From Chromatiales bacterium (GTDB taxonomy: Bacteria; Pseudomonadota; Gammaproteobacteria; SZUA-152), in NCBI GenBank assembly GCA_026999335.1, contig JALTPW010000035.1, positions 1 to 6,099 of the forward strand: a stretch of DNA of 6,099 nt, written 5' to 3'. Of this stretch, positions 1 through 5,367 are shown piece by piece. The notes beneath the pieces are model-generated. The model was not told the DNA's origin, did no database searches, and saw nothing but the letters and a program-made list of their open reading frames with translations. Position 1 is the first letter of the stretch. Every line of letters starts with the position of its first letter. The position numbers and the translations under genes are program-made.

Positions 1-1034
1 TTGGTATCGTGTGCGCCAGACGATATTTTTCCTCCGGCGGCCTGTGCGACGGTTGCCCGGATGATCAGATAACCCGAGGCGACCGACATGATAATGGCGC
101 CACACATGGCGCCATAGACGGCGCCGGCGATGGCGGGAAGCCAGCCTGGCTTCAATTGGTTGGACTGGGTGTTCCAGGTGTCGTAAAAAAAACAATAGGC
201 GGTGGCGGAAATACCGAGCTGTGCATCCAAAAACCACACCAGACTGGTGAGCAGTACCCCGACAGAAAGTACGGTGGCCAAGGTGGTATAGGCCGCCCGG
301 TTCATGTGGTGGCGGTAGCTGGTGACTTCGAACAGCAGATAGAAGCCCACGGCAAGGAACACCGAAATAGCCGAGGTGGATACCCGGATGAAGGGACGTC
401 CATCGCTGACGCTGAAAATGATCGGGCACAGCCAGGCGCCGATCAATGCCCCAAAAACCAGCCCGAACAACAAACCGGAAGGATAGGGGTGAGACAGCGT
501 TTTGACGGCAGGCCTGTGTTGCGCCTGGCGGGTCATGAATCGATGCCAGCGGGGGAACAACAAGCCGACGACGGTGCCGAGCGCCATACCGACCAGCATA
601 TAGCCGGGAATCAGACTGAACGGGTCGGGGGTGGTCCAGATGATCAGTTCATCCGGTACTGGTGGATGGACAGCGCACATCTTGTTCACCCAGCGTTCGC
701 TGATCTCGATGCGGTTGGGGGCTGGCCAATCGTATGCCCAGTAGATGGCGAGAAAGATCAGGCCGGTCAGTGCGCCACCGATCGGCCCGGAACGGTGCCA
801 TTTCAGCCAGAAACCATTGTCTATGCTGTCAGTGGGTGCGGGGGTGCGCATGGCGAAGAGGATCAGGGTCAGGGCAATGGCAACGACGATAAAGAAGAAG
901 GGCGCCATGCCGGCGGGAGTGGAAAAAATCGGTGCCCGCCGATCCAGCAATAACAGGAAAAACAGTGTGGCGGCTACTAGTCCGACGAGGATGTAAGGGA
1001 AAAAATCGTGTTTCTTGTCTTGCGTCAGACCCAT
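1..1034 (-). CDS. Polytopic inner-membrane protein of unknown function (partial, C-terminus beyond left edge)
   Basis: The minus strand is open from an ATG at 1034-1032 to the window edge, giving 344 codons without a stop. The protein starts MGLTQDKKHDFFPYILVG. By eye it has about eight hydrophobic segments, near residues 12-30, 42-62, 84-102, 140-160, 185-209, 219-237, 249-270 and 298-325. Small-residue patterns such as GLLFGLVFGALIGAW and AIAGAVYGAMCGAI suggest tightly packed helices, as in carriers. A polar loop at about residues 104-139 holds WVNKMC and several prolines. An AAGG eight bases before the ATG is a fair ribosome binding site. It is the third gene of a leftward operon, 40 bases after the 141-residue gene, behind a PadR regulator. 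I do not recognise the family; a transporter or membrane sensor is possible but unproven. Long plus-strand frames over it lack its hydrophobic pattern and look like shadows. Confidence 0.85.
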   Translation of the reverse strand, partial: MGLTQDKKHDFFPYILVGLVAATLFFLLLLDRRAPIFSTPAGMAPFFFIVVAIALTLILFAMRTPAPTDSIDNGFWLKWHRSGPIGGALTGLIFLAIYWAYDWPAPNRIEISERWVNKMCAVHPPVPDELIIWTTPDPFSLIPGYMLVGMALGTVVGLLFPRWHRFMTRQAQHRPAVKTLSHPYPSGLLFGLVFGALIGAWLCPIIFSVSDGRPFIRVSTSAISVFLAVGFYLLFEVTSYRHHMNRAAYTTLATVLSVGVLLTSLVWFLDAQLGISATAYCFFYDTWNTQSNQLKPGWLPAIAGAVYGAMCGAIIMSVASGYLIIRATVAQAAGGKISSGAHDT

Positions 1035-1074
1035 ATTTACAGCCTTTAAATGAGGTCAGTTGGCGTTAACCGGG

Positions 1075-1500
1075 TTAGACAAACCGCTCAAGCCAGAGCC
1101 GGGTCAGGACGGTTTTCCAGGCCCGGCTCCAAATGGCAGGCCAAAGCGTTTCCCGCAGGTGTTGCCGCGCCGCCGCGCGCGTGCCGCCGATTTCCGGATC
1201 GACCAGATCACCCAGCAGGCCATCGAACAGGTGCCGGCTGCCCAGCCACTGGCACACGAACATAAACCGGGCCAGATTGACGCCCGGCAGAGAGGGGAGA
1301 GTTGTTCCTGGCTCGAAATGATCCAGATTCGTGATACGGTTGCGCACCAGGCCGTAGATGATGGCCGCCGCTGCTGTCAACAGTATCCCGGCAGGGGATG
1401 TTTCAACCCCGTTGAAAATCATGCCGCCAAGGGCGAACAACAGTACGCCGCGATCCAGTGTTTCCAGGGCCTGTTCGAGGCGCGGGTTGATGACATCCAT
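1075..1500 (-). CDS. Small hypothetical protein with hydrophobic N-terminal half
   Basis: The 141-residue protein begins MDVINPRLEQALETLDRG. Two short hydrophobic stretches follow, at about residues 18-31 (VLLFALGGMIFNG region) and 38-52 (GILLTAAAAIIYGLV), probably a membrane hairpin. The remaining 90 residues are mixed polar and aromatic, with several Trp and Arg near the C-terminus, and are likely cytoplasmic or peripheral. The start is well supported: AGGA lies seven bases before the ATG, inside the end of the PadR gene, and only one base separates the PadR stop from this ATG, so translational coupling is likely. The same-operon downstream gene is a multi-span membrane protein, so the two products may act together in the membrane. 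I do not recognise a family or any catalytic motif. Confidence 0.8.
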   Translation of the reverse strand: MDVINPRLEQALETLDRGVLLFALGGMIFNGVETSPAGILLTAAAAIIYGLVRNRITNLDHFEPGTTLPSLPGVNLARFMFVCQWLGSRHLFDGLLGDLVDPEIGGTRAAARQHLRETLWPAIWSRAWKTVLTRLWLERFV

Positions 1501-1501
1501 T

Positions 1502-1876
1502 TTATGATCCTACGAGAAAGCCGGGAATCTGCGCGACGGCCTCTTCCAGTGCCGTGAGGGCTTGTTGTCCCAAAGAGGTCAACTGATACATCCGTCGGGG
1601 GATATAAAAGTCGCCTTCCCGGATATGGGGTGGTGGTGTTGTTTCGAGTTCGGACAAGACCAGGCCCTTCTTCTCCATTCGCTCCAGGGTGACGTAGATC
1701 GTCCCTTTTTTCAGTTGCAGCTTGCCGGTTGACGAACGGCGCACCATTTCAAGCCCAAACAACGGGTCTGGTGAGCTTTGCCGCAGCAAGTGGGCGATTA
1801 TTGCTTCATTCAGACTGAGTTTGGGTGTGGATATTTTTTCCATCGAAACTGTTTCCCCCGCGAAGTGGGTTGTCAT
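1502..1876 (-). CDS. PadR-family transcriptional regulator
   Basis: This is a small winged-helix DNA-binding protein, probably a dimeric repressor. With the start at 1876 it has 124 residues. The PadR signature is visible: LSLNEAIIAHLL (helix 1, about residues 21-31), FGLEMVRR (40-47), KKGTIYVTLERMEKKGLV (57-73, recognition helix and following helix), then a wing ending in RRMYQLTSLGQQAL (94-107). The C-terminus is short, as in the small PadR subfamily of roughly 105-120 residues, which usually lacks the long C-terminal dimerisation helix bundle. The start is ambiguous. ATG 1876 has CAGGT at good spacing; ATG 1843 (MEKIS) would give 113 residues behind a GGGGGA at longer spacing; an upstream GTG at 1921 has no ribosome binding site. 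PadR regulators commonly repress their own operon and a neighbouring membrane transporter, which fits the two membrane-type genes downstream. No effector can be read from the sequence. Confidence 0.88.
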   Translation of the reverse strand: MTTHFAGETVSMEKISTPKLSLNEAIIAHLLRQSSPDPLFGLEMVRRSSTGKLQLKKGTIYVTLERMEKKGLVLSELETTPPPHIREGDFYIPRRMYQLTSLGQQALTALEEAVAQIPGFLVGS

Positions 1877-1922
1877 GAGTCTACCTGAATCCGTGGTGTC
1901 ATGATTGTGAAATAAGCACACT

Positions 1923-1949
1923 AAAAAACAGGCGGCTCAGACGAGCCAC
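1923..1949 (-). terminator. Terminator-like hairpin in the PadR leader (possible attenuator)
   Basis: Read leftward, the arms GTGGCTC (1949-1943) and GAGCCGC (1938-1932) form a seven-pair stem, with one G-U, around a four-base loop. CTG and then six T (1928-1923) follow. The wobble pairs only on the minus-strand RNA, and the plus-strand side has no T-run, so it points leftward. It sits 46 bases before the preferred PadR start, with no minus-strand gene visible behind it, which makes an attenuator or a leftover terminator the two readings. Confidence 0.5.
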
Positions 1950-1971
1950 TGATTTCTCTGTTCGACCAATA

Positions 1972-1976
1972 TTGTA
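1972..1976 (-). promoter_or_regulatory. Weak candidate -10 for the PadR operon
   Basis: The minus strand reads TACAAT around 1976-1971, five of six matches to a sigma70 -10. The only -35-like word upstream is TTGGCG at about 2001-1996, with a long 19-base spacer. If used, transcription would begin near 1964 and run through the hairpin at 1949-1932. No better promoter is visible between the hairpin and the gene. Confidence 0.2.
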
Positions 1977-1984
1977 ACCATTCA

Positions 1985-2150
1985 GTTCGCTACGGCGCCA
2001 AGACGCTCGCACGCACATGAGGAGAGTCTGCCCGCAGCGTGCCATGGGCGCGATGTCCCTTGACGACAGATAGACCATCTGCCCCCCCCCGGTTCGTCAC
2101 TCCGGTGGAGTACCTCATACCGTGAATTGGGAGACCACAAGAGGACTTTT
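1985..2150. other. GC-rich gene-free segment, possible relic
   Basis: The stretch between the PadR leader and the AT-rich lipoprotein promoter contains no gene I can support. It is clearly more GC-rich than its flanks and includes a run of nine C at 2082-2090 and a small inverted repeat, ACTCC-GGT-GGAGT, at 2099-2111. A minus-strand frame passes through it, ending near 1990, and joins the antisense of the lipoprotein repeats without a plausible start of its own. The composition suggests a remnant of an inserted element or a dead gene; this is inference only. Confidence 0.3.
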
Positions 2151-2180
2151 TACCATTTGCACTGAAGCGCTTGATGTATG

Positions 2181-2228
2181 ATACCTTAAATTGTAAGGTA
2201 TGCGCGAAGGTATATAAATACCATGGTA
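2181..2228. promoter_or_regulatory. Nested TACC/GGTA palindromes, candidate operator
   Basis: Three inverted repeats share the half-site TACC/GGTA. First, ATACCTTA (2181-2188) and TAAGGTAT (2194-2201) are perfect eight-base arms around AATTG. Second, GGTAT (2209-2213) and ATACC (2218-2222) flank ATAA. Third, TACCATGGTA (2219-2228) is a ten-base perfect palindrome. They overlap the candidate -35, -10 and start point of the lipoprotein gene, which is where a repressor would bind. The protein that binds is unknown; the half-site does not resemble the ATGT/ACAT type described for PadR, so the neighbouring PadR gene is not an obvious match. Confidence 0.45.
2191..2218 (+). promoter_or_regulatory. 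Candidate sigma70 promoter of the lipoprotein gene
   Basis: TTGTAA at 2191-2196 (four of six to TTGACA) and TATAAA at 2213-2218 (five of six to TATAAT) are separated by 16 bases in an AT-rich stretch. The start would lie near 2225, giving a leader of about 25 bases. It was chosen as the best -10/-35 pair in the gene-free region before 2251. Confidence 0.45.
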
Positions 2229-2236
2229 ATGGATTT

Positions 2237-2243
2237 AAGGGAG
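2237..2243 (+). promoter_or_regulatory. Ribosome binding site that decides the lipoprotein start
   Basis: AAGGGAG lies seven bases before ATG 2251 but only four before the in-frame GTG 2248. The spacing favours the ATG, which gives a protein starting MSVQYLLKG. Confidence 0.7.
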
Positions 2244-2250
2244 ATATGTG

Positions 2251-4947
2251 ATGAGTGTACAGTATTTGCTCAAGGGAGCCTTTTTTCTTATGGCCGGTTT
2301 GTTGGCAGCCTGTGGCGGTGGTGGCGATGATGATGACGGAGGCGGCGATAATCAAAAACCGCCAATGGTCAACAGCTTCCAGGCGGCGCCGAATGCCACG
2401 AGTATTAACACGCCAGTGACCTTCAGATGGGATGTCAGTGATGTAAACGGTGACACGCTGACCTGTACCCTGGATGTCGATGGTGACAGCACCGTCGACC
2501 ACACCATTTCCGACTGCGCCAATACCACGTCGCAGGCGCATACCTATACAGCTGCGGGCAGCCACTCCGCCAAGTTGACCGTGAGTGATGGAAACGGCGG
2601 CACAGCGGATCGCACTGTTACCGTCACCGTTACTGTGGCCAATACGCAGCCGGTTTTCGATAGCGACTTCAGTGTCACTCCCAACCCGGTCAGTGCCGGC
2701 AGTCCGGTGACCTTCGGCTGGGATGTTAGCGATACAGACGGTGATACACTGACCTGTACCCTGGACATCGATGGTGACAACGCCGTCGATCACACCATTT
2801 CCGACTGCGCCAATACCACCTCGCAGGCGCATACCTATGCAACAGCGGGCGATTATACCGCTAAGTTGACCGTCGATGATGGCAATGGCGGGATGGTTGA
2901 GCAGACCGTATCCCTGACAGTCGATCCCGTGGCGCCCGGTAACAGGGCACCGATGTTTGATAACAACCTTAGTGTTGCTCCAAACCCCGTAGAGAAAGGG
3001 GACTCTGCTACGTTTAGCTGGGATGTCAGCGATGCAGACGGCGACACATTGACCTGTACGCTGGATGTCGATGGTGACAGCACCGTCGATTACACCATTG
3101 ACGATTGCGCCAATGCCACCACGCAGACGCATACCTATGCAGCGGCGGGTGATTACACCGCCAAGCTGAGCGTCGATGATGGCAATGGTGGGATGGTTGA
3201 ACAGACCATCAATCTTGTGGTTTCCAATACGGCGCCGGTGTTTGATAACAACCTTGGTGTTACTCCGAACCCCGTAGAGAAAGGGGATTCTGCTACGTTT
3301 AGCTGGGATGTCAGCGATGCAGACGGCGACACGCTGACTTGCACGCTGGATGTCGATGCTGACAGCTCCGCCGATTACACCATTGACGATTGTGCCAAAA
3401 CCACCTCGCAGGCGCACACCTATGCAGCGGCGGGCGATTACATTGCCACGTTGACCGTTAACGACGGTAATGGCAGCACGGTTGAACAAAGTGTCACCAT
3501 TACCGTTAACAACGCAACAAACACGCCACCAGTGATTGAGAGTTTCAGCGTAAACCCAGCGCCGGCCTATACCACGGTCGCCACTACCTTCTACTGGCAG
3601 GTCAGCGATGCCGATGGCGATACCCTGACCTGCAAGCTCGACGTCGATGCCGACGGCACCGACGACTACACCATCGATGACTGTGTCAACATGGCTTCAC
3701 GGGATTATGTCTATGCCGCCAGCGGCAACTACGCCGCCCGCCTGACCGTCAGCGATGGCATTAATGATGTCCAGACCACCCTGTCCACGCCATTGATGGT
3801 CAAGTCACACCTGCTGCTTGATGTCAGTGCCCAGGGCGTCGTCAGCGCCGATGGACGGGCACCGTTCACTATCACGGTGAGCAATGTTTCAGCCCAGCCG
3901 CTGGATGATGTCTCGGTGGTGTTCACGGTACCGCTGGAACTGGGTTTCCACGCCACCATTGATGCTGAGCCGAACACGAATTGCGGAAGTGCATGTATCG
4001 ATGGCGAGGAGGCCTATTGGGCGCTAAGCACCCTGGCCGCCGGGGAAAGCCGCACCATCACCATCAATGCACCCGTGTTACCGGACGTGCTGGCGGGCAG
4101 CCTCATTAACGCGCCCGTGCGTGTTACGTCGAGTGATGTCATCGACGTCATCAATGTGAACAAGGTCGTGGCCGTGAACAACGATCCCATGTCACAACTG
4201 GTCATCAGCGCCTCGAAGGATCCGGTTATGCCGAATGACAGCCTGACCCTCACCTTCGATGTCGGCAACATCGACAACGCAGCCCTGGGTAATCTTGAGT
4301 TGCGTGCCAAGCTGCCTGCTGGTGTCACCGTGGACAGCACCAGCATCGGCGATGGTGGCAGCCAGGATGCCACCACCGGTGAGATCGTCTGGGCCGTCAC
4401 CAGTCTCGCGGTGGGCAACAGCCTGCGCCGCAGCGTTGATGTCACTGTGGACGCCAGCATTATTGCCGGCCAGATTCTCGCCACCCGCGCGGAACTGCGC
4501 CACGATGGCGGCGTTGATCTCGACACCAGCGCCGAGTACGCGGTCACGGTTGTCGATGAGGTCTTCCCGCTCTCGCTCGACATCAGTGCAACCCCTGACC
4601 CGGTGGCGGCGGATGGCCGTCTCCTTTACGACATCACGGTCAGCAACACCTCCGCCGTGCCCGTCAACGATGTGAACGTGATACTCCGCGTCCCGCCGGA
4701 ACTGAGTTTCCACGCCACCATTGATGCTGAGCCGAACACGAATTGCGGAAGTGCATGTATCGATGGTGAGGAAGCCTATTGGGCGCTAAGCACCCTGGCC
4801 GCCGGGGAAAGCCGCACCATCACCATCAATGCACCCGTGTTACCGGACGTGCTGGCGGGCAGCCTCATCAACGCTGCCCTGCGCGTTATGGCCACGGAAT
4901 TGCAGGATACGATCAATCTGCAACACACAACGGTCATTGGGAACTGA
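2251..4947 (+). CDS. Large repeat lipoprotein with five PKD-like and three DUF11-like repeats
   Basis: The 898-residue protein begins with a lipoprotein signal peptide: Lys8, a hydrophobic core, and the lipobox LLAAC with Cys21 as the lipidated residue. Gly at +2 favours sorting to the outer membrane. A flexible linker of Gly and Asp (22-33) follows. Residues 37-518 are five PKD-like beta-sandwich repeats of about 95 residues, starting near 37, 133, 233, 328 and 426. Each carries WxVSDxxGDTLTC, an acidic LDVDGD-type loop, a second Cys exactly 17 residues after the first (72/89, 169/186, 269/286, 364/381, 461/478) and a closing LTVxDGxxxx strand, suggesting one disulfide and calcium-binding loops per repeat. 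Residues 521-898 are three DUF11/CARDB-like repeats (from about 521, 650 and 770) with a conserved xLAxGxSRTITI-type segment. No catalytic domain is visible. Such proteins are usually structural or adhesive and face outward. The gene stands alone, with its own promoter and no partner export gene in the window. Confidence 0.9.
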   Translation: MSVQYLLKGAFFLMAGLLAACGGGGDDDDGGGDNQKPPMVNSFQAAPNATSINTPVTFRWDVSDVNGDTLTCTLDVDGDSTVDHTISDCANTTSQAHTYTAAGSHSAKLTVSDGNGGTADRTVTVTVTVANTQPVFDSDFSVTPNPVSAGSPVTFGWDVSDTDGDTLTCTLDIDGDNAVDHTISDCANTTSQAHTYATAGDYTAKLTVDDGNGGMVEQTVSLTVDPVAPGNRAPMFDNNLSVAPNPVEKGDSATFSWDVSDADGDTLTCTLDVDGDSTVDYTIDDCANATTQTHTYAAAGDYTAKLSVDDGNGGMVEQTINLVVSNTAPVFDNNLGVTPNPVEKGDSATFSWDVSDADGDTLTCTLDVDADSSADYTIDDCAKTTSQAHTYAAAGDYIATLTVNDGNGSTVEQSVTITVNNATNTPPVIESFSVNPAPAYTTVATTFYWQVSDADGDTLTCKLDVDADGTDDYTIDDCVNMASRDYVYAASGNYAARLTVSDGINDVQTTLSTPLMVKSHLLLDVSAQGVVSADGRAPFTITVSNVSAQPLDDVSVVFTVPLELGFHATIDAEPNTNCGSACIDGEEAYWALSTLAAGESRTITINAPVLPDVLAGSLINAPVRVTSSDVIDVINVNKVVAVNNDPMSQLVISASKDPVMPNDSLTLTFDVGNIDNAALGNLELRAKLPAGVTVDSTSIGDGGSQDATTGEIVWAVTSLAVGNSLRRSVDVTVDASIIAGQILATRAELRHDGGVDLDTSAEYAVTVVDEVFPLSLDISATPDPVAADGRLLYDITVSNTSAVPVNDVNVILRVPPELSFHATIDAEPNTNCGSACIDGEEAYWALSTLAAGESRTITINAPVLPDVLAGSLINAALRVMATELQDTINLQHTTVIGN
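2359..3804 (+). repeat. Array of five PKD-like coding repeats
   Basis: Five coding units of about 285-300 bases begin near 2359, 2647, 2947, 3232 and 3526. Units three and four are the closest: 2956-3111 and 3241-3396 align without gaps at an offset of 285 with 12 differences in 156 bases, including the shared run encoding NPVEKGDSATFSWDVSDADG. The tail of unit three, however, resembles unit two (DDGNGGMVEQT in both). Unit five is the most divergent. The array lies entirely inside the lipoprotein gene. Confidence 0.85.
3944..4112 (+). repeat. 169-bp near-identical direct repeat, copy 1 (in first DUF11-like repeat)
   Basis: This block matches 4706-4874 at an offset of 762 bases (254 codons) with three mismatches (4005, 4011 and 4107 here), all silent. 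It encodes residues 566-621, beginning FHATIDAEPNTNCGSAC and ending LAGSLINA. Identity falls sharply on both sides, although the surrounding domains remain related at the protein level. Confidence 0.95.
4706..4874 (+). repeat. 169-bp near-identical direct repeat, copy 2 (in third DUF11-like repeat)
   Basis: This is the second copy of the block at 3944-4112, encoding residues 820-875 with all 56 residues identical. The middle DUF11-like repeat lacks it and also lacks the CGSAC cysteine pair that both copies carry (578/582 and 832/836). Confidence 0.95.
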
Positions 4948-5039
4948 TCGTCCGTATCCGCTGCGTAATTGTCAGGGATGACCTGTCACTATTCATCACG
5001 GAAAATACAGAGAATGCGTTGATGAAATGAAAGCCGGGA

Positions 5040-5075
5040 GGGAAAGGCATGAGTGCCAGGATCTCATGTCTTCCC
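5040..5075. terminator. Bulged stem-loop downstream of the lipoprotein gene, possible transcript end
   Basis: GGGAA with GGCATGAG (5040-5053) pairs with CTCATGTC with TTCCC (5063-5075). This makes 13 pairs including one G-U, with A45 of the left arm bulged and a nine-base loop. The next bases, ATTATTGAG, are not a T-tract, so it is not a textbook terminator. It could mark a processed 3' end or act in either direction between convergent genes. It lies about 93 bases after the lipoprotein stop. Confidence 0.35.
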
Positions 5076-5107
5076 ATTATTGAGTGGCTTCCCTATCCTC
5101 TAAGGGC

Positions 5108-5204
5108 ATCGTGCGCATGGCGCACGCTACGGGCAGGTGTAGTGTGTGCTGTGCGCACGATATGGATAGCCAAGTAGGGTGGGCATGTTTTATGTGCCCA
5201 CGCG
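5108..5204. repeat. Cluster of three REP-like palindromic elements (BIME-like)
   Basis: Three short hairpins share a GTAG head. Unit one, 5108-5130, lies on the minus strand (GTGCGC-ATG-GCGCAC core at 5111-5125). Unit two, 5139-5161, is on the plus strand and matches the reverse complement of unit one at 19 of 23 positions, so the two form an inverted pair with an eight-base gap. Unit three, 5174-5204, is GTAGGGTGGGCA, a nine-base loop, then TGCCCACGCG. Dispersed palindromes of this look are common between genes in proteobacteria and are usually mobilised by a REP-associated tyrosine transposase (RAYT) encoded elsewhere; none is in this window. Confidence 0.65.
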
Positions 5205-5367
5205 ATTGGTTGAAAAGCGCTTCCAAGCATTTTGATTCTGTGCATCTTTGGTTCCTCCGTGTTGTTGCAGTACTAATAGGGACGATGATTATGTGCCATT
5301 GAAATTGTTTTTAGGCTATAAACATAGGTATTTTCATTCATATTATGTTGCATGATTAACGTTCTTA

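Larger units (their letters stand above)
4948..5367. other. Intergenic region between the lipoprotein and the MmyB-like regulator
   Basis: These 420 bases hold no gene I can support. From left to right they contain a stretch without clear structure, a bulged 13-bp stem-loop at 5040-5075, a cluster of REP-like hairpins at 5108-5204, and an AT-rich tract from about 5280 to the regulator stop. The lipoprotein gene and the regulator converge here, so terminators for both would be expected, but no classical hairpin with a T-tract is visible for either. Confidence 0.6.

Noticed and set aside
9..953. Plus-strand frame of 314 codons rich in Gly, Asp and Gln
   Set aside because: It is the shadow of the minus-strand eight-segment membrane protein. 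Its composition is low-complexity and no ribosome binding site is seen.
1060..1557. Plus-strand frames across the 141-residue gene
   Set aside because: They overlap the end of PadR and the whole small gene on the opposite strand, where start spacing and operon packing support the minus strand.
1903..1921. CRP-like site TGTGAAATAAGCACAC
   Set aside because: Only the left half matches TGTGA, and the right half is out of register for a six-base spacer.
2248..2250. GTG as the lipoprotein start
   Set aside because: It sits only four bases from AAGGGAG, while the adjacent ATG at 2251 has seven-base spacing.
1990..3489. Long minus-strand frame (499 codons) with internal repeats opposite the lipoprotein
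   Set aside because: Its repeats are just the antisense of the PKD-like units. It has no ribosome binding site or sensible start, and the plus strand shows a signal peptide and domains.
2359..3804. CRISPR-like or non-coding tandem array
   Set aside because: The repeat units are about 285-300 bases, keep one reading frame throughout and encode a recognisable domain.
4014..4713. Minus-strand frames of 189 and 173 codons and a plus-strand frame at 4259-4675 inside the lipoprotein
   Set aside because: All lie inside the DUF11-like repeats and have biased Ser/Thr/Arg composition typical of shadows of GC-rich coding DNA.
4779..5030. Plus-strand 83-codon frame overlapping the end of the lipoprotein
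   Set aside because: It largely overlaps the duplicated block in another frame and has no start signal of its own.
5084..5302. Plus-strand frame of 72 codons (MASLSSKG...)
   Set aside because: Most of it is translation of the REP-like hairpins, and no ribosome binding site precedes it.
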